Shown here piece by piece: positions 50,331 through 59,100 of a stretch of 64,000 bases of DNA. This stretch comes from Ga0074130 sp035492055 (GTDB lineage Bacteria; Pseudomonadota; Gammaproteobacteria; Burkholderiales; Rhodocyclaceae). The translations under genes were made by a program, and so were the position numbers. The notes under the pieces are model-generated. The model had not been told where the DNA came from. It searched no databases and saw only the letters and a list, made by a program, of their open reading frames with translations. The stretch covers positions 1 to 64,000 of the forward strand of contig DATJJR010000008.1 of assembly GCA_035492055.1 (NCBI GenBank), in the 5' to 3' direction. The first letter of the stretch is position 1. Every line of letters starts with the position of its first letter.

Positions 50331-50975
50331 TTACTTCTTGTCGCCAGCAGCCGGTGCAGCAGCGGCAGCGACAGCGACATCGGCAGCAGCGGCTTCGTCA
50401 GCCACGGCACCGCGAGGGATCGCGACGGAAGCGATAACCGGATCTTCACCCTTGTGCAGGCGCAGTTCAACGCCGTTCGGCAGCTTGAGTTGCGAAGCGT
50501 GGATGGCATGACCGACGTCGAGGTCCTTCAGGTCGACTTCGATGAACTCAGGCAGGTTGCCCGGCAGGCTGGCAACGTCGATTTCGGTCATGACGTGCGA
50601 AACGATGCCGGCGTGCAGCTTGACGCCCGGAGCGATGTCGGCGTTCTTGAAGTGGAACGGAACCTTGGTGTGGATCTTGTGGGTGGCATCGACGCGTTGC
50701 AGGTCGATGTGCAGCACCAGTTGGCGGAAGGGGTGACGCTGCACGTCGCGCAGGATCACGGTTTCCTTGGCACCTTCCAGGTTCATCGTCAGCACGGACG
50801 AATGGAAAGCTTCCTGACGCAGCAGGTGATACAGCTCGTTGTGGTCGAACTCGACCGACAGCGGGGCCTTGTCACCACCATACACGACGCCGGGGAAACG
50901 GCCAGTGTTGCGCAGGCGGCGGCTCGCTCCGGTGCCCTGAACGCTACGCTTGGTTGCGTTGAACTCGATAGACAT
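50331..50975 (-). CDS. rplY: 50S ribosomal protein L25 (CTC type)
   Basis: 5S rRNA-binding ribosomal protein of 214 residues in the long general-stress (CTC) form: an N-terminal L25 domain (MSIEFNATKRSVQGTGASRR, VYGGDKAPLSVEFDHNELY) followed by a TL5-like beta domain and an Ala-rich tail (ADVAVAAAAAPAAGDKK). GGAG lies 10 nt before the ATG. Codon use is strongly biased, as for highly expressed genes. Nine bases separate its stop from the pth start. Confidence 0.96.
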   Translation of the reverse strand: MSIEFNATKRSVQGTGASRRLRNTGRFPGVVYGGDKAPLSVEFDHNELYHLLRQEAFHSSVLTMNLEGAKETVILRDVQRHPFRQLVLHIDLQRVDATHKIHTKVPFHFKNADIAPGVKLHAGIVSHVMTEIDVASLPGNLPEFIEVDLKDLDVGHAIHASQLKLPNGVELRLHKGEDPVIASVAIPRGAVADEAAAADVAVAAAAAPAAGDKK

Positions 50976-51032
50976 TTTTACTACTCCATTTAAAACCCGC
51001 TCCGCGACCAGAGTGGGGATTGAAAACCCTGC

Positions 51033-51983
51033 TCAATCCATGAACAGGGAAGAAACTGAAGACTCCGTACTGATGCGGACGATGGTCTCGGCCAACAGCT
51101 CGGCAATCGAAATCTGACGAATCTTGCCTGTCGCCTTGGCATCCTCACGCAACGGGATCGTGTCGGTGACAACCAGCTCATCCAGCACGGACTCCTTGAC
51201 GCGCTCAGCCGCCGGGCCAGACAGCACGGCATGCGTACAGTAGGCCAGCACCTTCTCCGCGCCATGATCCTTCAACGCCTGCGCGGCCTTGCACAAGGTA
51301 CCAGCAGTGTCGACCATGTCATCCATGATCACGCAGGTACGGCCAGCAACATCACCGATGATATTCATCACTTCCGACACATTTGCCTTCGGACGGCGCT
51401 TGTCGATGATGGCGAGATCCGATTCGAGGCGCTTTGCCAGCGCACGGGCGCGCACTACACCACCGACGTCAGGTGACACCACCAGTAGATTCTCGTAACG
51501 CTGCTTCCAGATATCGCCCAGCAGGATCGGCGTCGCATAAACGTTGTCCACTGGGATATCGAAGAAACCTTGAATCTGATCGGCATGCAGATCAACCGTC
51601 AGCACGCGATCCACACCCGCGGCTTGCAGCATGTTGGCCACAACCTTGGCCGTGATCGCGACACGCGCCGAGCGCGGGCGGCGATCCTGGCGTGCATAGC
51701 CGAAATAAGGAATGGCGGCGGTAATCCGGCCGGCCGAAGCCCGTTTCAGCGCATCTGCAAGCACCATGACCTCCATCAGGCTGTCATTGGTCGGCATGCA
51801 GGTCGATTGCAGGATGAACACATCGCGACCACGCACATGTTCAAGTACTTCAACGTTCACCTCGCCGTCGGAAAAACGACCAACGGTTGCGCGGCCAAGC
51901 GAAATATTCAATCGCTTGACAACATCGGACGCCAGTTTTGGATTGGCGTTGCCGGTGAAGACCATCAGGCTGTCGTAGGCCAT
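51033..51983 (-). CDS. prs: Ribose-phosphate pyrophosphokinase
   Basis: Makes PRPP from ribose 5-phosphate and ATP for nucleotide, histidine and tryptophan synthesis. The 316-residue class I enzyme has SLMVFTGNANPKLA at the N-terminus, YFGYARQDRRPRSARVAI, the DLHADQIQGFFDIPVDN block, VVSPDVGGVVRARALAKRL and the PRPP loop CVIMDDMVDTAGTL. The ATG at 51983 gives the family N-terminus though the ribosome site is weak. Next to tRNA-Gln, as in related genomes. Confidence 0.97.
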   Translation of the reverse strand: MAYDSLMVFTGNANPKLASDVVKRLNISLGRATVGRFSDGEVNVEVLEHVRGRDVFILQSTCMPTNDSLMEVMVLADALKRASAGRITAAIPYFGYARQDRRPRSARVAITAKVVANMLQAAGVDRVLTVDLHADQIQGFFDIPVDNVYATPILLGDIWKQRYENLLVVSPDVGGVVRARALAKRLESDLAIIDKRRPKANVSEVMNIIGDVAGRTCVIMDDMVDTAGTLCKAAQALKDHGAEKVLAYCTHAVLSGPAAERVKESVLDELVVTDTIPLREDAKATGKIRQISIAELLAETIVRISTESSVSSLFMD

Positions 51984-52061
51984 AGCACGTCTCGACGGTG
52001 AGGGAAGATAGAAAAAGCAAAAGCGGACAGGCTGTTAAAACGCCTGCCCGCATTGAATTCT

Positions 52062-52138
52062 TGGCTGGGGAGGAAGGATTCGAACCTTCGCATGCCGGAA
52101 TCAAAATCCGGTGCCTTAACCAGCTTGGCGACTCCCCA
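52062..52138 (-). tRNA. tRNA-Gln (anticodon TTG)
   Basis: On the minus strand TGGGGAG pairs with CTCCCCA at the other end, followed by encoded CCA. The anticodon loop reads TTTTGAT between CCGGA and TCCGG arms, giving anticodon TTG; the T-arm contains GGTTCGAATCC. Length 77 nt with CCA. Confidence 0.97.
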
Positions 52139-52206
52139 ACTTCTAGCGCCACCCCAGAAGGGCACCGCCGAAAGGACGCGCATTATGGGATACAAATCCT
52201 GTTTGG

Positions 52207-53049
52207 TCAAGAAAGAATCCAGGAAAAAAGTTCGCTCAGCGGGTGTTCCGTCAGCCCGTACGCAACGAAATTACGTACATCCACTGGCAACTCCGTCTGT
52301 GCCGCCCGCGCATCGGCCTCGTTGGCAAACGCAACAAAAACACAGGCGCCGGAACCACTCATGCGCGGCGCACCATACGGCCGCAGCAGATCCAGATACG
52401 CGCCGACCTGAGGGTAAAGCCCTACAGCCACCGGCTCAAGATCGTTACCACCCATACCTGGGTGCCAATCCGAGGGGGCAATGACAGGCGTATCACGTCG
52501 CAACTCAGGGGCACCAAAAATCGCCTGGGTCGGCACGCCAACGGGCGGAATCAAGACCAGATACCAGGCCTCGGGCAGCACAACGTCGGTAAACGCTTCG
52601 CCTACCCCCTCCGCAAATGCCGCATGCCCGTGCACAAAAATCGGCACATCGGCACCAAGCTGCAGGCCCAACATCTCCAGCTCATGGCGCGACAAACCGG
52701 CTTGCCACAGATGATTCAATGCCAGCAATGTAGTCGCGGCATCGGAGCTGCCGCCGCCAAGACCACCACCCATGGGCAGGCGTTTTTCCAGGCGAATGCT
52801 CGCCCCCAGCTTTACGCCCGTCCTTGCCTGCAGGAGGCGTGCGGCACGTACCGTCAGGTCGCTGTCTGCTGGCACACCGGGCAGAGGATTATCGAGTATG
52901 ACCTGCCCGTCTTCGCGCACATCGAAATACAACGTGTCACCGTAATCGAGAAAGCCGAATACGGTTTGCAGGAGATGGTAGCCATCGGCACGACGTCCGA
53001 CGACATGAAGAAAGTGGTTGATCTTCGCGGGCGCAGGCCAGGCTTTCAT
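52207..53049 (-). CDS. ispE: 4-diphosphocytidyl-2-C-methyl-D-erythritol kinase
   Basis: GHMP kinase of the non-mevalonate isoprenoid pathway. The 280-residue product has the N-terminal PAPAKINHFLHVVGRRADGYH signature, the ATP loop LPMGGGLGGGSSDAATTLL near residue 95 and the C-terminal MSGSGACVFVAF motif. Its ATG overlaps the lolB stop as ATGA. Confidence 0.96.
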   Translation of the reverse strand: MKAWPAPAKINHFLHVVGRRADGYHLLQTVFGFLDYGDTLYFDVREDGQVILDNPLPGVPADSDLTVRAARLLQARTGVKLGASIRLEKRLPMGGGLGGGSSDAATTLLALNHLWQAGLSRHELEMLGLQLGADVPIFVHGHAAFAEGVGEAFTDVVLPEAWYLVLIPPVGVPTQAIFGAPELRRDTPVIAPSDWHPGMGGNDLEPVAVGLYPQVGAYLDLLRPYGAPRMSGSGACVFVAFANEADARAAQTELPVDVRNFVAYGLTEHPLSELFSWILS

Positions 53050-53582
53050 GGCTTTGGTTCCCCGCTCGCCGGATTGCTGTCAGTCCACGTATCGATGCGC
53101 AGACGGGCGCTCACGCTTGCATCGGATCGCTCAAGCGAAATGAGCAGCGGACGCCCATCCTCGCTCCAGCGCAGCCATTCGACCGTCCATGTTGGCAATA
53201 CCAGACGCACAGGTCGTTTCTGTTCATCCAACTGCGCGTCCGGTGCAATACCGCGCATCCAGTCGGGCAATTGTGCCAAGGGCAAATCCACACCGAAGAG
53301 GCGGCCGGCTAAATCGTCGAGGGTGGGTGCAACGTAACGCTTACCGTCTGCCATCTGCAAAACGGCACCACTCTGGTCGCGCCGCAACTCGGCGACCCCT
53401 TGACCAGTCGGTGCGGACAACGTCAGGTCATCTGAATCCAACGCATGCTGCCAGGACAACGTGGCGTAGTACGGCGTGTCCTGCTGGCGCACCGAAATGC
53501 GCCCAGACAGATTGAATGGCGCATCCGCCAGCGCAAGACCCGACAGCAGCAGACTGAATGCGAAGACAGCGAGACGCTTCAT
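53046..53582 (-). CDS. lolB: LolB-like outer-membrane lipoprotein receptor lacking the lipobox Cys
   Basis: LolB takes lipoproteins from LolA and inserts them in the outer membrane. The 178-residue product matches in length and blocks: FNLSGRISVRQQDTPYYATL, SWQHALDSDDLTLSAPTGQG, DLPLAQLPDWMRGIAP. The signal peptide MKRLAVFAFSLLLSGLALA is followed by DAPFN and contains no cysteine at all, whereas LolB is normally lipidated at a lipobox Cys. It should therefore be cut by signal peptidase I and be soluble. Synteny with ispE supports the assignment. No alternative upstream start restores a Cys. Confidence 0.85.
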   Translation of the reverse strand: MKRLAVFAFSLLLSGLALADAPFNLSGRISVRQQDTPYYATLSWQHALDSDDLTLSAPTGQGVAELRRDQSGAVLQMADGKRYVAPTLDDLAGRLFGVDLPLAQLPDWMRGIAPDAQLDEQKRPVRLVLPTWTVEWLRWSEDGRPLLISLERSDASVSARLRIDTWTDSNPASGEPKP

Positions 53583-53629
53583 GCTCGATGGACAGCAGAT
53601 ACAAAGAAACTACAAGGGAACTACGCCGA

Positions 53630-55393
53630 TCAAGGCGTCATGAAGCGCTTGATCGTATCGGACAAGGCTGCATTGCCCGGATAGTTGCGCGCCGCGTCCG
53701 TCAACACATTGCGCGCATCGTCCTGACGACCGAGCGACCACAACACTTCGCCAATATGTGCAGCAATTTCCGGATCGGGGCGCCCCTTGTAGGCGCGTTG
53801 TAACAGATCCAGTGCAGCCTGTTTCTCGCCTTTCCTGAACAGCACCCAGCCCTTGCTGTCGAGGATGAAGGGATCGTCCGGACGCATCTCCAGCGCCTTG
53901 TCGATCAACGACTGCGCCTCGTCGAGTCGAACACCGCGATCCGCCAGCGAGTAACCCCATGCGTTGTACGCCTGTGCCGAATCCGGCTTCATGGCGATGA
54001 GCTTCTGCCACAAACGCTCAGAGAGATCGAATTTCTTCAGGTAGTCGGCATCCAGCGCAGCTTCGTAGAGCAGATCAGGATCATTGGGGCGAGTCGCCAG
54101 GGCCTTGTCGAGCATTGCGTAAGCCGCATCGTAGCGCTGGGCTTCACGCAGGATCGTGGCCTCGGTCAGTACCAGTTGAACCCGATCATCGTCGGTCGTC
54201 GCCTGTACTTTGTGCAACATGGCAATTGCGCCATCGACATTGCCGGCACGTGCAGTCAATTGCGCCGCGCGCGCCTGTGCATCAAGATATTGAGGGCCGG
54301 ACGTAACGCCTGCATACCAAGTTGCGGCAGCCTGATCGTCTTTCTTATCCTCCGCAATCTGGCCGAGATAAACGCGGACAAGGTTGCTCTGCGGATAATT
54401 CATGTCGATCAGTCGCTTGAACTGGCTCTCCGCCGTGGCGTAATCGCCATTCTGCGTGGACAGTAGACCCACCGCATAGATAACGTCAGGATTGTCCGGT
54501 TGCTGTGACTGCAGTATCTTGAATTGCACCAGCGCATCATCGAACCGATGCGCTCCGACCAGTGCACGCGCCAATCCAAGACGCGCATCGGCCGCCTGCG
54601 GATATTTATTCACAAAAGGTTGCAGCACGACGACCACATCCTCGGGCTTGCTTTCAACAAGCATGGCCTTGAACAGGATCGCGAGCTCCCAATCTGGTTG
54701 CGCAGACAAGACAGCGTCGATTTCAGTCCCGGCCTTCGCCATGTCCTTGGCGTTGTATGCAGATTGCGCGCGTGCGAAATGGGCTTCCGGTAATTGCAGG
54801 TACGGCTCGGTCGCTTCAATCACGAGCTTATTGACGGCTGCCTTGTCGGGAATACGTACGAGCAGGCGATTGAGTCGCATCAAATCACCCGGCAGATTTT
54901 CCTTGGTGTCGAGTGCCAGTGAATTCGCCAGGTGTGCACGCACATCATCCAACTGACCGAACGCAGCCGCTAACGACACCATCATCTGCTGCGCAGGTGC
55001 TGACTCCGGCTCCGCTGCCACCCAGATGCGTGTTGCCACCAGTGCCGCATCGTATTGACGCGCTTCTATTGCAGCCTCGGCGGCGAGGCGAGCGATTTCC
55101 GGGTCGTGCGTCGATTGCGCCATTTGTACCAAAGCCGCCGCCGCCAAAGGCATCTGCCCGCGCTGAGCCGCAACCTCCCCCAGCATGAACTGGTAAAACT
55201 GCTGTGCAGTCAGGCCGCTGTCAGTTCGCGACGCATTCGAAGACGACTGGTCTGCGGCAGACGTATTGCCTTGCGGTTGTGGCGTCGTGACATTCTGGTT
55301 TCCGGCATCGTCGGCCACTGCACTCAGAGAAAATCCGAGCAGCAGCACAGCGAGCAGAGAAGACATTCGGAGCAGGCAGGAACGCGATTTCAT
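53630..55393 (-). CDS. Exported tetratricopeptide-repeat protein
   Basis: A 587-residue protein with a signal peptide (LAVLLLGFSLSAVADDAG), a Gln/Ser/Thr-rich low-complexity stretch at about 30-60, then helical repeats almost to the end, including clear TPR units near residues 290-330, 430-465 and 500-560 (AYNAWGYSLADRGVRLDEAQ, LIDKALEMRPDDPFILDSKG). No enzyme motif. Such proteins usually scaffold envelope complexes. It lies 47 bp upstream of lolB in the same direction and 90 bp from the divergent mutM, an order common in this group. Confidence 0.87.
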   Translation of the reverse strand: MKSRSCLLRMSSLLAVLLLGFSLSAVADDAGNQNVTTPQPQGNTSAADQSSSNASRTDSGLTAQQFYQFMLGEVAAQRGQMPLAAAALVQMAQSTHDPEIARLAAEAAIEARQYDAALVATRIWVAAEPESAPAQQMMVSLAAAFGQLDDVRAHLANSLALDTKENLPGDLMRLNRLLVRIPDKAAVNKLVIEATEPYLQLPEAHFARAQSAYNAKDMAKAGTEIDAVLSAQPDWELAILFKAMLVESKPEDVVVVLQPFVNKYPQAADARLGLARALVGAHRFDDALVQFKILQSQQPDNPDVIYAVGLLSTQNGDYATAESQFKRLIDMNYPQSNLVRVYLGQIAEDKKDDQAAATWYAGVTSGPQYLDAQARAAQLTARAGNVDGAIAMLHKVQATTDDDRVQLVLTEATILREAQRYDAAYAMLDKALATRPNDPDLLYEAALDADYLKKFDLSERLWQKLIAMKPDSAQAYNAWGYSLADRGVRLDEAQSLIDKALEMRPDDPFILDSKGWVLFRKGEKQAALDLLQRAYKGRPDPEIAAHIGEVLWSLGRQDDARNVLTDAARNYPGNAALSDTIKRFMTP

Positions 55394-55482
55394 GTAAGGA
55401 GCGATGGCCGGTGAATTTGGTCTTTAGAATGCGGGCATGGTAGCAGGTTCACGCTACATCTCTTTCGACCCGATTTACGATC

Positions 55483-56292
55483 ATGCCCGAACTGCCAGAA
55501 GTCGAAATCACGCGCCTCGGCATTGCGCCCAGCCTTACCGGCCAGCGCGTTACCAACGTGATTGCACGCGTACCGAAGTTACGTTACCCGATTCCCCGGG
55601 AACTGCCGACATTGTTGTGTGACAGGGTGTTGCTGTCGATTACGCGGCGCGCCAAATACCTGTTACTCGACTTCGGTAATGGCCGCTTGCTGCTGCATCT
55701 GGGCATGAGCGGCAGCTTGCGTCTATTGCCGGCAAACACGATCCCGGAAAAGCACAGCCATCTCGATCTCGTCTTTGGCGATACTGCGCTGCGGCTGCGC
55801 GACCCTCGCCGCTTCGGTGCGGCGCTGTGGTTGCCCGCGGACGAAAGCCATCCGCTCCTCGACGTACTCGGACCGGAACCGCTCTCGGAAATATTCACCG
55901 CGCACTGGCTGCATGAAGCATTGAAGAAACGCGGTACTGCCATCAAGCCAACGCTCATGGACGGGCATCTTGTGGTCGGCATCGGCAACATTTACGCGTC
56001 GGAAAGTCTTTTTCGCGCGCGTATCAGTCCAAAGACTGTAGCCAACCGCATCTCGCTCGCTCGCCTCGAAACACTGGTACCGGAAATCAAGGCGACGCTC
56101 AACGCATCCATTGCCAAGGGCGGCAGTACGCTACGCGACTTCATTCACTCGGATGGTGGATCCGGCTATTTTCAGCAGGAATATTTCGTCTATGGTCGCG
56201 ATGGTGAACCCTGCCGCGTATGCGGCACGGTCATCAAACGCCTGGTGCAAGGACAGCGTGCAACCTTCTATTGCCCAAGCTGCCAGAAGTGA
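55483..56292 (+). CDS. mutM: Formamidopyrimidine-DNA glycosylase
   Basis: Bifunctional glycosylase/AP lyase for 8-oxoguanine. The 269-residue product starts MPELPEVEITRLG with the catalytic Pro after Met and the Glu of the PELPE motif, has the conserved Lys in RAKYLLLDF, the helix-two-turn-helix VVGIGNIYASESLFRARISP, and the zinc finger CRVCGTVIKR...FYCPSCQ at the C-terminus. Confidence 0.97.
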   Translation: MPELPEVEITRLGIAPSLTGQRVTNVIARVPKLRYPIPRELPTLLCDRVLLSITRRAKYLLLDFGNGRLLLHLGMSGSLRLLPANTIPEKHSHLDLVFGDTALRLRDPRRFGAALWLPADESHPLLDVLGPEPLSEIFTAHWLHEALKKRGTAIKPTLMDGHLVVGIGNIYASESLFRARISPKTVANRISLARLETLVPEIKATLNASIAKGGSTLRDFIHSDGGSGYFQQEYFVYGRDGEPCRVCGTVIKRLVQGQRATFYCPSCQK

Positions 56293-56296
56293 GAAT

Positions 56297-56325
56297 CTCC
56301 CTAGCCCACTTCCCTAGGAAGAAGG
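56297..56325. repeat. Short hairpin element after mutM
   Basis: In the 72-bp spacer between convergent mutM and the ferredoxin gene, CTTCC-CTA-GGAAG forms a 5-bp hairpin flanked by CTCCC and GAAGG. It resembles a decayed copy of the C-rich/G-rich element seen after rfaE2 and ftsY. A terminator role for either gene is possible. Confidence 0.35.
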
Positions 56326-56364
56326 CAACGGGTTTTCGCAAGCAACGATCGGTGTCTTGCCGAA

Positions 56365-56613
56365 TCAGTTCGTAGTCAATTTGACGTACTTTTCCATCAG
56401 CGCGTCCTTGCTTTCAACGCGATCAGGATCGTTCGGGATGCAATCCACCGGACAGACTTCGCGACATTGTGGCGTATCGAAATGCCCCACGCACTCAGTG
56501 CATTTGTTCGGGTCGATCTGATAGATTTCTTCGCCCTGGAAAATCGCGGCGTTCGGACATTCGGGTTCACACACGTCGCAGTTGATGCATTCGTCGGTAA
56601 TCATCAAGGACAT
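56365..56613 (-). CDS. 2[4Fe-4S] ferredoxin, YfhL family
   Basis: An 82-residue electron carrier with two clusters: CINCDVCEPECPN, and CTECVGHFDTPQC-REVCPVDC with the eight-residue insertion typical of the YfhL group, plus a short C-terminal extension. Start ATG is 4 bp past the coaD stop; the pair is conserved in betaproteobacteria although their functions are unrelated. Confidence 0.94.
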   Translation of the reverse strand: MSLMITDECINCDVCEPECPNAAIFQGEEIYQIDPNKCTECVGHFDTPQCREVCPVDCIPNDPDRVESKDALMEKYVKLTTN

Positions 56614-56617
56614 GGCA

Positions 56618-57112
56618 TCACTCCTTACGTGCCCGGATCTTATCGATCAGGCGCTGCGCAACGTACGGACTGACGAATTTTTCGACCGGACCGCCGAGCA
56701 CAGCAATTTCACGCACCATGGTCGCCGAGATGAACAAGTACTGCTCGCCCGGCGTCAGAAATACGGTCTCGACTTCGGGATACAGATTGCGGTTCATGCC
56801 GGCCATCTGAAATTCGTATTCGAAGTCCGACACCGCGCGTAAGCCGCGCAAAATCACATGCGCATCGTTCTGCTGCATGAACTCCATGAGCAGGCAACTG
56901 AACCCTTGAATCTGCACATTGGGCAAATCACCAAGCACGTGACGCGCCATCTCGACACGCTCATCGAGGGTAAAGAAAGGCCGCTTGCTCGAGCTCTCGG
57001 CAATACCGACAATGACGCGCCCAAACAGCTTGGCCGCGCGGCGCACGAGGTCCTCGTGACCCTTGGTCATCGGATCGAAAGTCCCCGGATAAACGGCGGT
57101 GTTTTTGCTCAT
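56618..57112 (-). CDS. coaD: Phosphopantetheine adenylyltransferase
   Basis: Penultimate enzyme of coenzyme A synthesis. The 164-residue product begins TAVYPGTFDPMTKGHEDLVRRA with the T/HxGH nucleotidyltransferase signature, carries MAGMNRNLYPEVETVFL and ends with the ISATMVREIA motif (normally ISSTxVR). The ATG at 57112 is chosen; codons further upstream lie inside rsmD. Confidence 0.97.
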   Translation of the reverse strand: MSKNTAVYPGTFDPMTKGHEDLVRRAAKLFGRVIVGIAESSSKRPFFTLDERVEMARHVLGDLPNVQIQGFSCLLMEFMQQNDAHVILRGLRAVSDFEYEFQMAGMNRNLYPEVETVFLTPGEQYLFISATMVREIAVLGGPVEKFVSPYVAQRLIDKIRARKE

Positions 57113-57120
57113 GGTCGTAA

Positions 57121-57651
57121 TCAGTCTGAGGGTTCCAGTAAATGGAAGTGCACTTGGCCGGCCGTGCCACGCTTCACCGTGCGCCATGCGCCGAGTGACT
57201 CGACAGGCTGTTCGGCTTCGACGTAAAGATACGCATCGGGCGTCGTCCATTGCGGCAACAGCGGTTCGACCTTATCCAACCAGCCCTTGTGATAGGGCGG
57301 GTCCAGAAAAACCAGATCGAAACGCTCCGCGGACGTGAATTTTAGCGCATCACCGCCGGCCACTCGTACTTGCGGAAGTTGCAACTCGCTGAGATGGGCC
57401 TTGAGTTTTTGCAAAGCAAGTGCATCGCACTCGACCATCGTCACCTGCTCGGCGCCACGCGATGCGGCTTCGAAACCCAGGATGCCGCTACCAGCAAAAA
57501 GATCAAGGCAGCGCCAGCCACTCAGATCCTGTCCCAGCCAATTGAACAGCGTTTCACGCACACGATCCGGTGTGGGTCGCAGGCCGCCGACATCGGCGAC
57601 CTGGATCATTCTGCTGCGGTGCGTGCCGCCGGTAATGCGAATCCGGCTCAC
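57121..57651 (-). CDS. rsmD: 16S rRNA guanine-966 N2-methyltransferase RsmD
   Basis: SAM-dependent methyltransferase of 176 residues: RITGGTHRSRMIQV at the N-terminus, PTPDRVRETLFNWL, the SAM loop DLFAGSGILGFEAASRGA and the catalytic DPPY. The start is a GTG with GGAG about 9 nt upstream. It is followed by coaD after 8 bp. Confidence 0.95.
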   Translation of the reverse strand: MSRIRITGGTHRSRMIQVADVGGLRPTPDRVRETLFNWLGQDLSGWRCLDLFAGSGILGFEAASRGAEQVTMVECDALALQKLKAHLSELQLPQVRVAGGDALKFTSAERFDLVFLDPPYHKGWLDKVEPLLPQWTTPDAYLYVEAEQPVESLGAWRTVKRGTAGQVHFHLLEPSD

Positions 57652-57693
57652 TGCTTATCTCCGCTAGGGGTCATGAAATGACGAACTGTAGTC

Positions 57694-57717
57694 ACCCGTT
57701 TCTCAGGGAAAGAGGGC
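57694..57717. repeat. C-rich/G-rich element between the M16 gene and rsmD
   Basis: CCCGTTTCTCAGGGAAAG followed by AGGGCGGGG in the 79-bp spacer. The outline (pyrimidine arm, CTCAG-like turn, purine arm) resembles the element after ftsY. It forms at most a weak hairpin. Confidence 0.35.
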
Positions 57718-57730
57718 GGGGGGAAAGCAC

Positions 57731-59059
57731 TCACTTGTCCGTTTCACCCACGACAACCGTGACGAGCTGATCCGCCTTGACATGGTTCGCCAACGCAGCA
57801 CGCACTTGCGCAGTCGTCACCGCATTGATAATGCGCGGAAACTGATCGAGATAATCCAGCGGCAACCCGTAAAAACCGATGGCCGACAGATAACCGAGCA
57901 GCTTGGCATTGTTGTCGGTACGCAAAGGAAGGCTGTCGATATAGAAGCGCTTTGCAGCGGCGAGCTCGGCCTCGGTCGGACCGGTTTGCAGATACGTGTC
58001 GAGCACCTTGCGCGTCAGGTCGAGCGCATCTTCGGCGCGTTCGCGACGCGTCTGCAAGCCGATCTGGAACGGGCCTTCGAGCTTCGCCGGCAGGAAATAG
58101 GAATGCACGTCATAGGCATAGCCTTTCTTCTCGCGCACTTCCTGCATCAAGTGCGACACAAAACCGCCACCGCCCAGCGTGTAATTGCCCAGCAACAAGG
58201 CGTAGTAGTCAGGATCGGTACGCGATACAGCGGGCATACCGATGGCAATGTGCGCCTGCGTTGCGGGCAACGGAATCCGCAATGTCTGCGCATGCGACGG
58301 TTGCACCGGCGGCAAAGCCGGCAACGCCGCGCTTGATGGCAACGCAGCAGCAATACGCTCGGCAAATTGTTCGGCCTCTGCGCGTGAAATCGCCCCGATG
58401 AGCGAAATCACGGCACCGTTTGAGGTGTAGTTGTTGCGATAAAAGGTCAGAAGATCGTCGCGCGAGATCGCGCCCACACTCACGGCAGATGCGGTGTAGC
58501 CATACGGATGATCCCCGTAGATCGCAGCTGAAAATTGTTTTACCAAGACAGGGCCGGGGCGCGTGTTGGCGTCCTGCAATGCGGCGATGGTGCGCGACTT
58601 TTCGCGGGCAAGGATATCTGCCGGAAACACCGGCGACGACAGCAGACGACACAACAAATCAAGGCTGCCATCACGCTGGATCGGATCGCTCAAGGTGCGC
58701 AAAGTGATGCTGCTGCGATCGCCATCGACACCGCCGCCAAACTGCAAGCCGAGATCGACAACACGATCGGCGATTTGCTCCTCGTTCATTGCGGGTTCGC
58801 TGCCACCTGCTGATATGCCGCCGTCGAGCATGCCGCGCGTCAACGAAGCCAGGCCGATCTTACCTTGCGGGTCGCGCGCAGCGCCGGCAGGAATATCGAC
58901 CTGTACATCCAGGATAGGCAAGTCCGGGTTGGCAATGAAATACACCCGTGCGCCGGTCGTCGTCGTCCAGTGGTCAATCTTCACGCCAGCCCACGCCACA
59001 CTGGCAAGGCAACTGGCGAAAACGCCGACAGACAGCGCCAGGAATCGGTTCATCTTCAT
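57731..59059 (-). CDS. M16-family peptidase-like subunit without zinc motif
   Basis: A 442-residue exported protein (signal peptide MKMNRFLALSVGVFASCLAS...VAWA) with the two M16 domains of insulinase-type proteases. Where active members have HxxEH it reads LASLTRGMLDGG, so it cannot bind the catalytic zinc. The C-terminal half keeps the substrate-binding VREKKGYAYDVHSYF motif. Such proteins pair with a catalytic partner, here the next-door gene. The ATG at 59059 has GAGGTG 6 nt upstream; another ATG lies two codons later. Confidence 0.88.
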   Translation of the reverse strand: MKMNRFLALSVGVFASCLASVAWAGVKIDHWTTTTGARVYFIANPDLPILDVQVDIPAGAARDPQGKIGLASLTRGMLDGGISAGGSEPAMNEEQIADRVVDLGLQFGGGVDGDRSSITLRTLSDPIQRDGSLDLLCRLLSSPVFPADILAREKSRTIAALQDANTRPGPVLVKQFSAAIYGDHPYGYTASAVSVGAISRDDLLTFYRNNYTSNGAVISLIGAISRAEAEQFAERIAAALPSSAALPALPPVQPSHAQTLRIPLPATQAHIAIGMPAVSRTDPDYYALLLGNYTLGGGGFVSHLMQEVREKKGYAYDVHSYFLPAKLEGPFQIGLQTRRERAEDALDLTRKVLDTYLQTGPTEAELAAAKRFYIDSLPLRTDNNAKLLGYLSAIGFYGLPLDYLDQFPRIINAVTTAQVRAALANHVKADQLVTVVVGETDK

Positions 59060-59100
59060 GTAAAACACCTCAAGAATCTGAATTGCGGATCAAGATTGCA

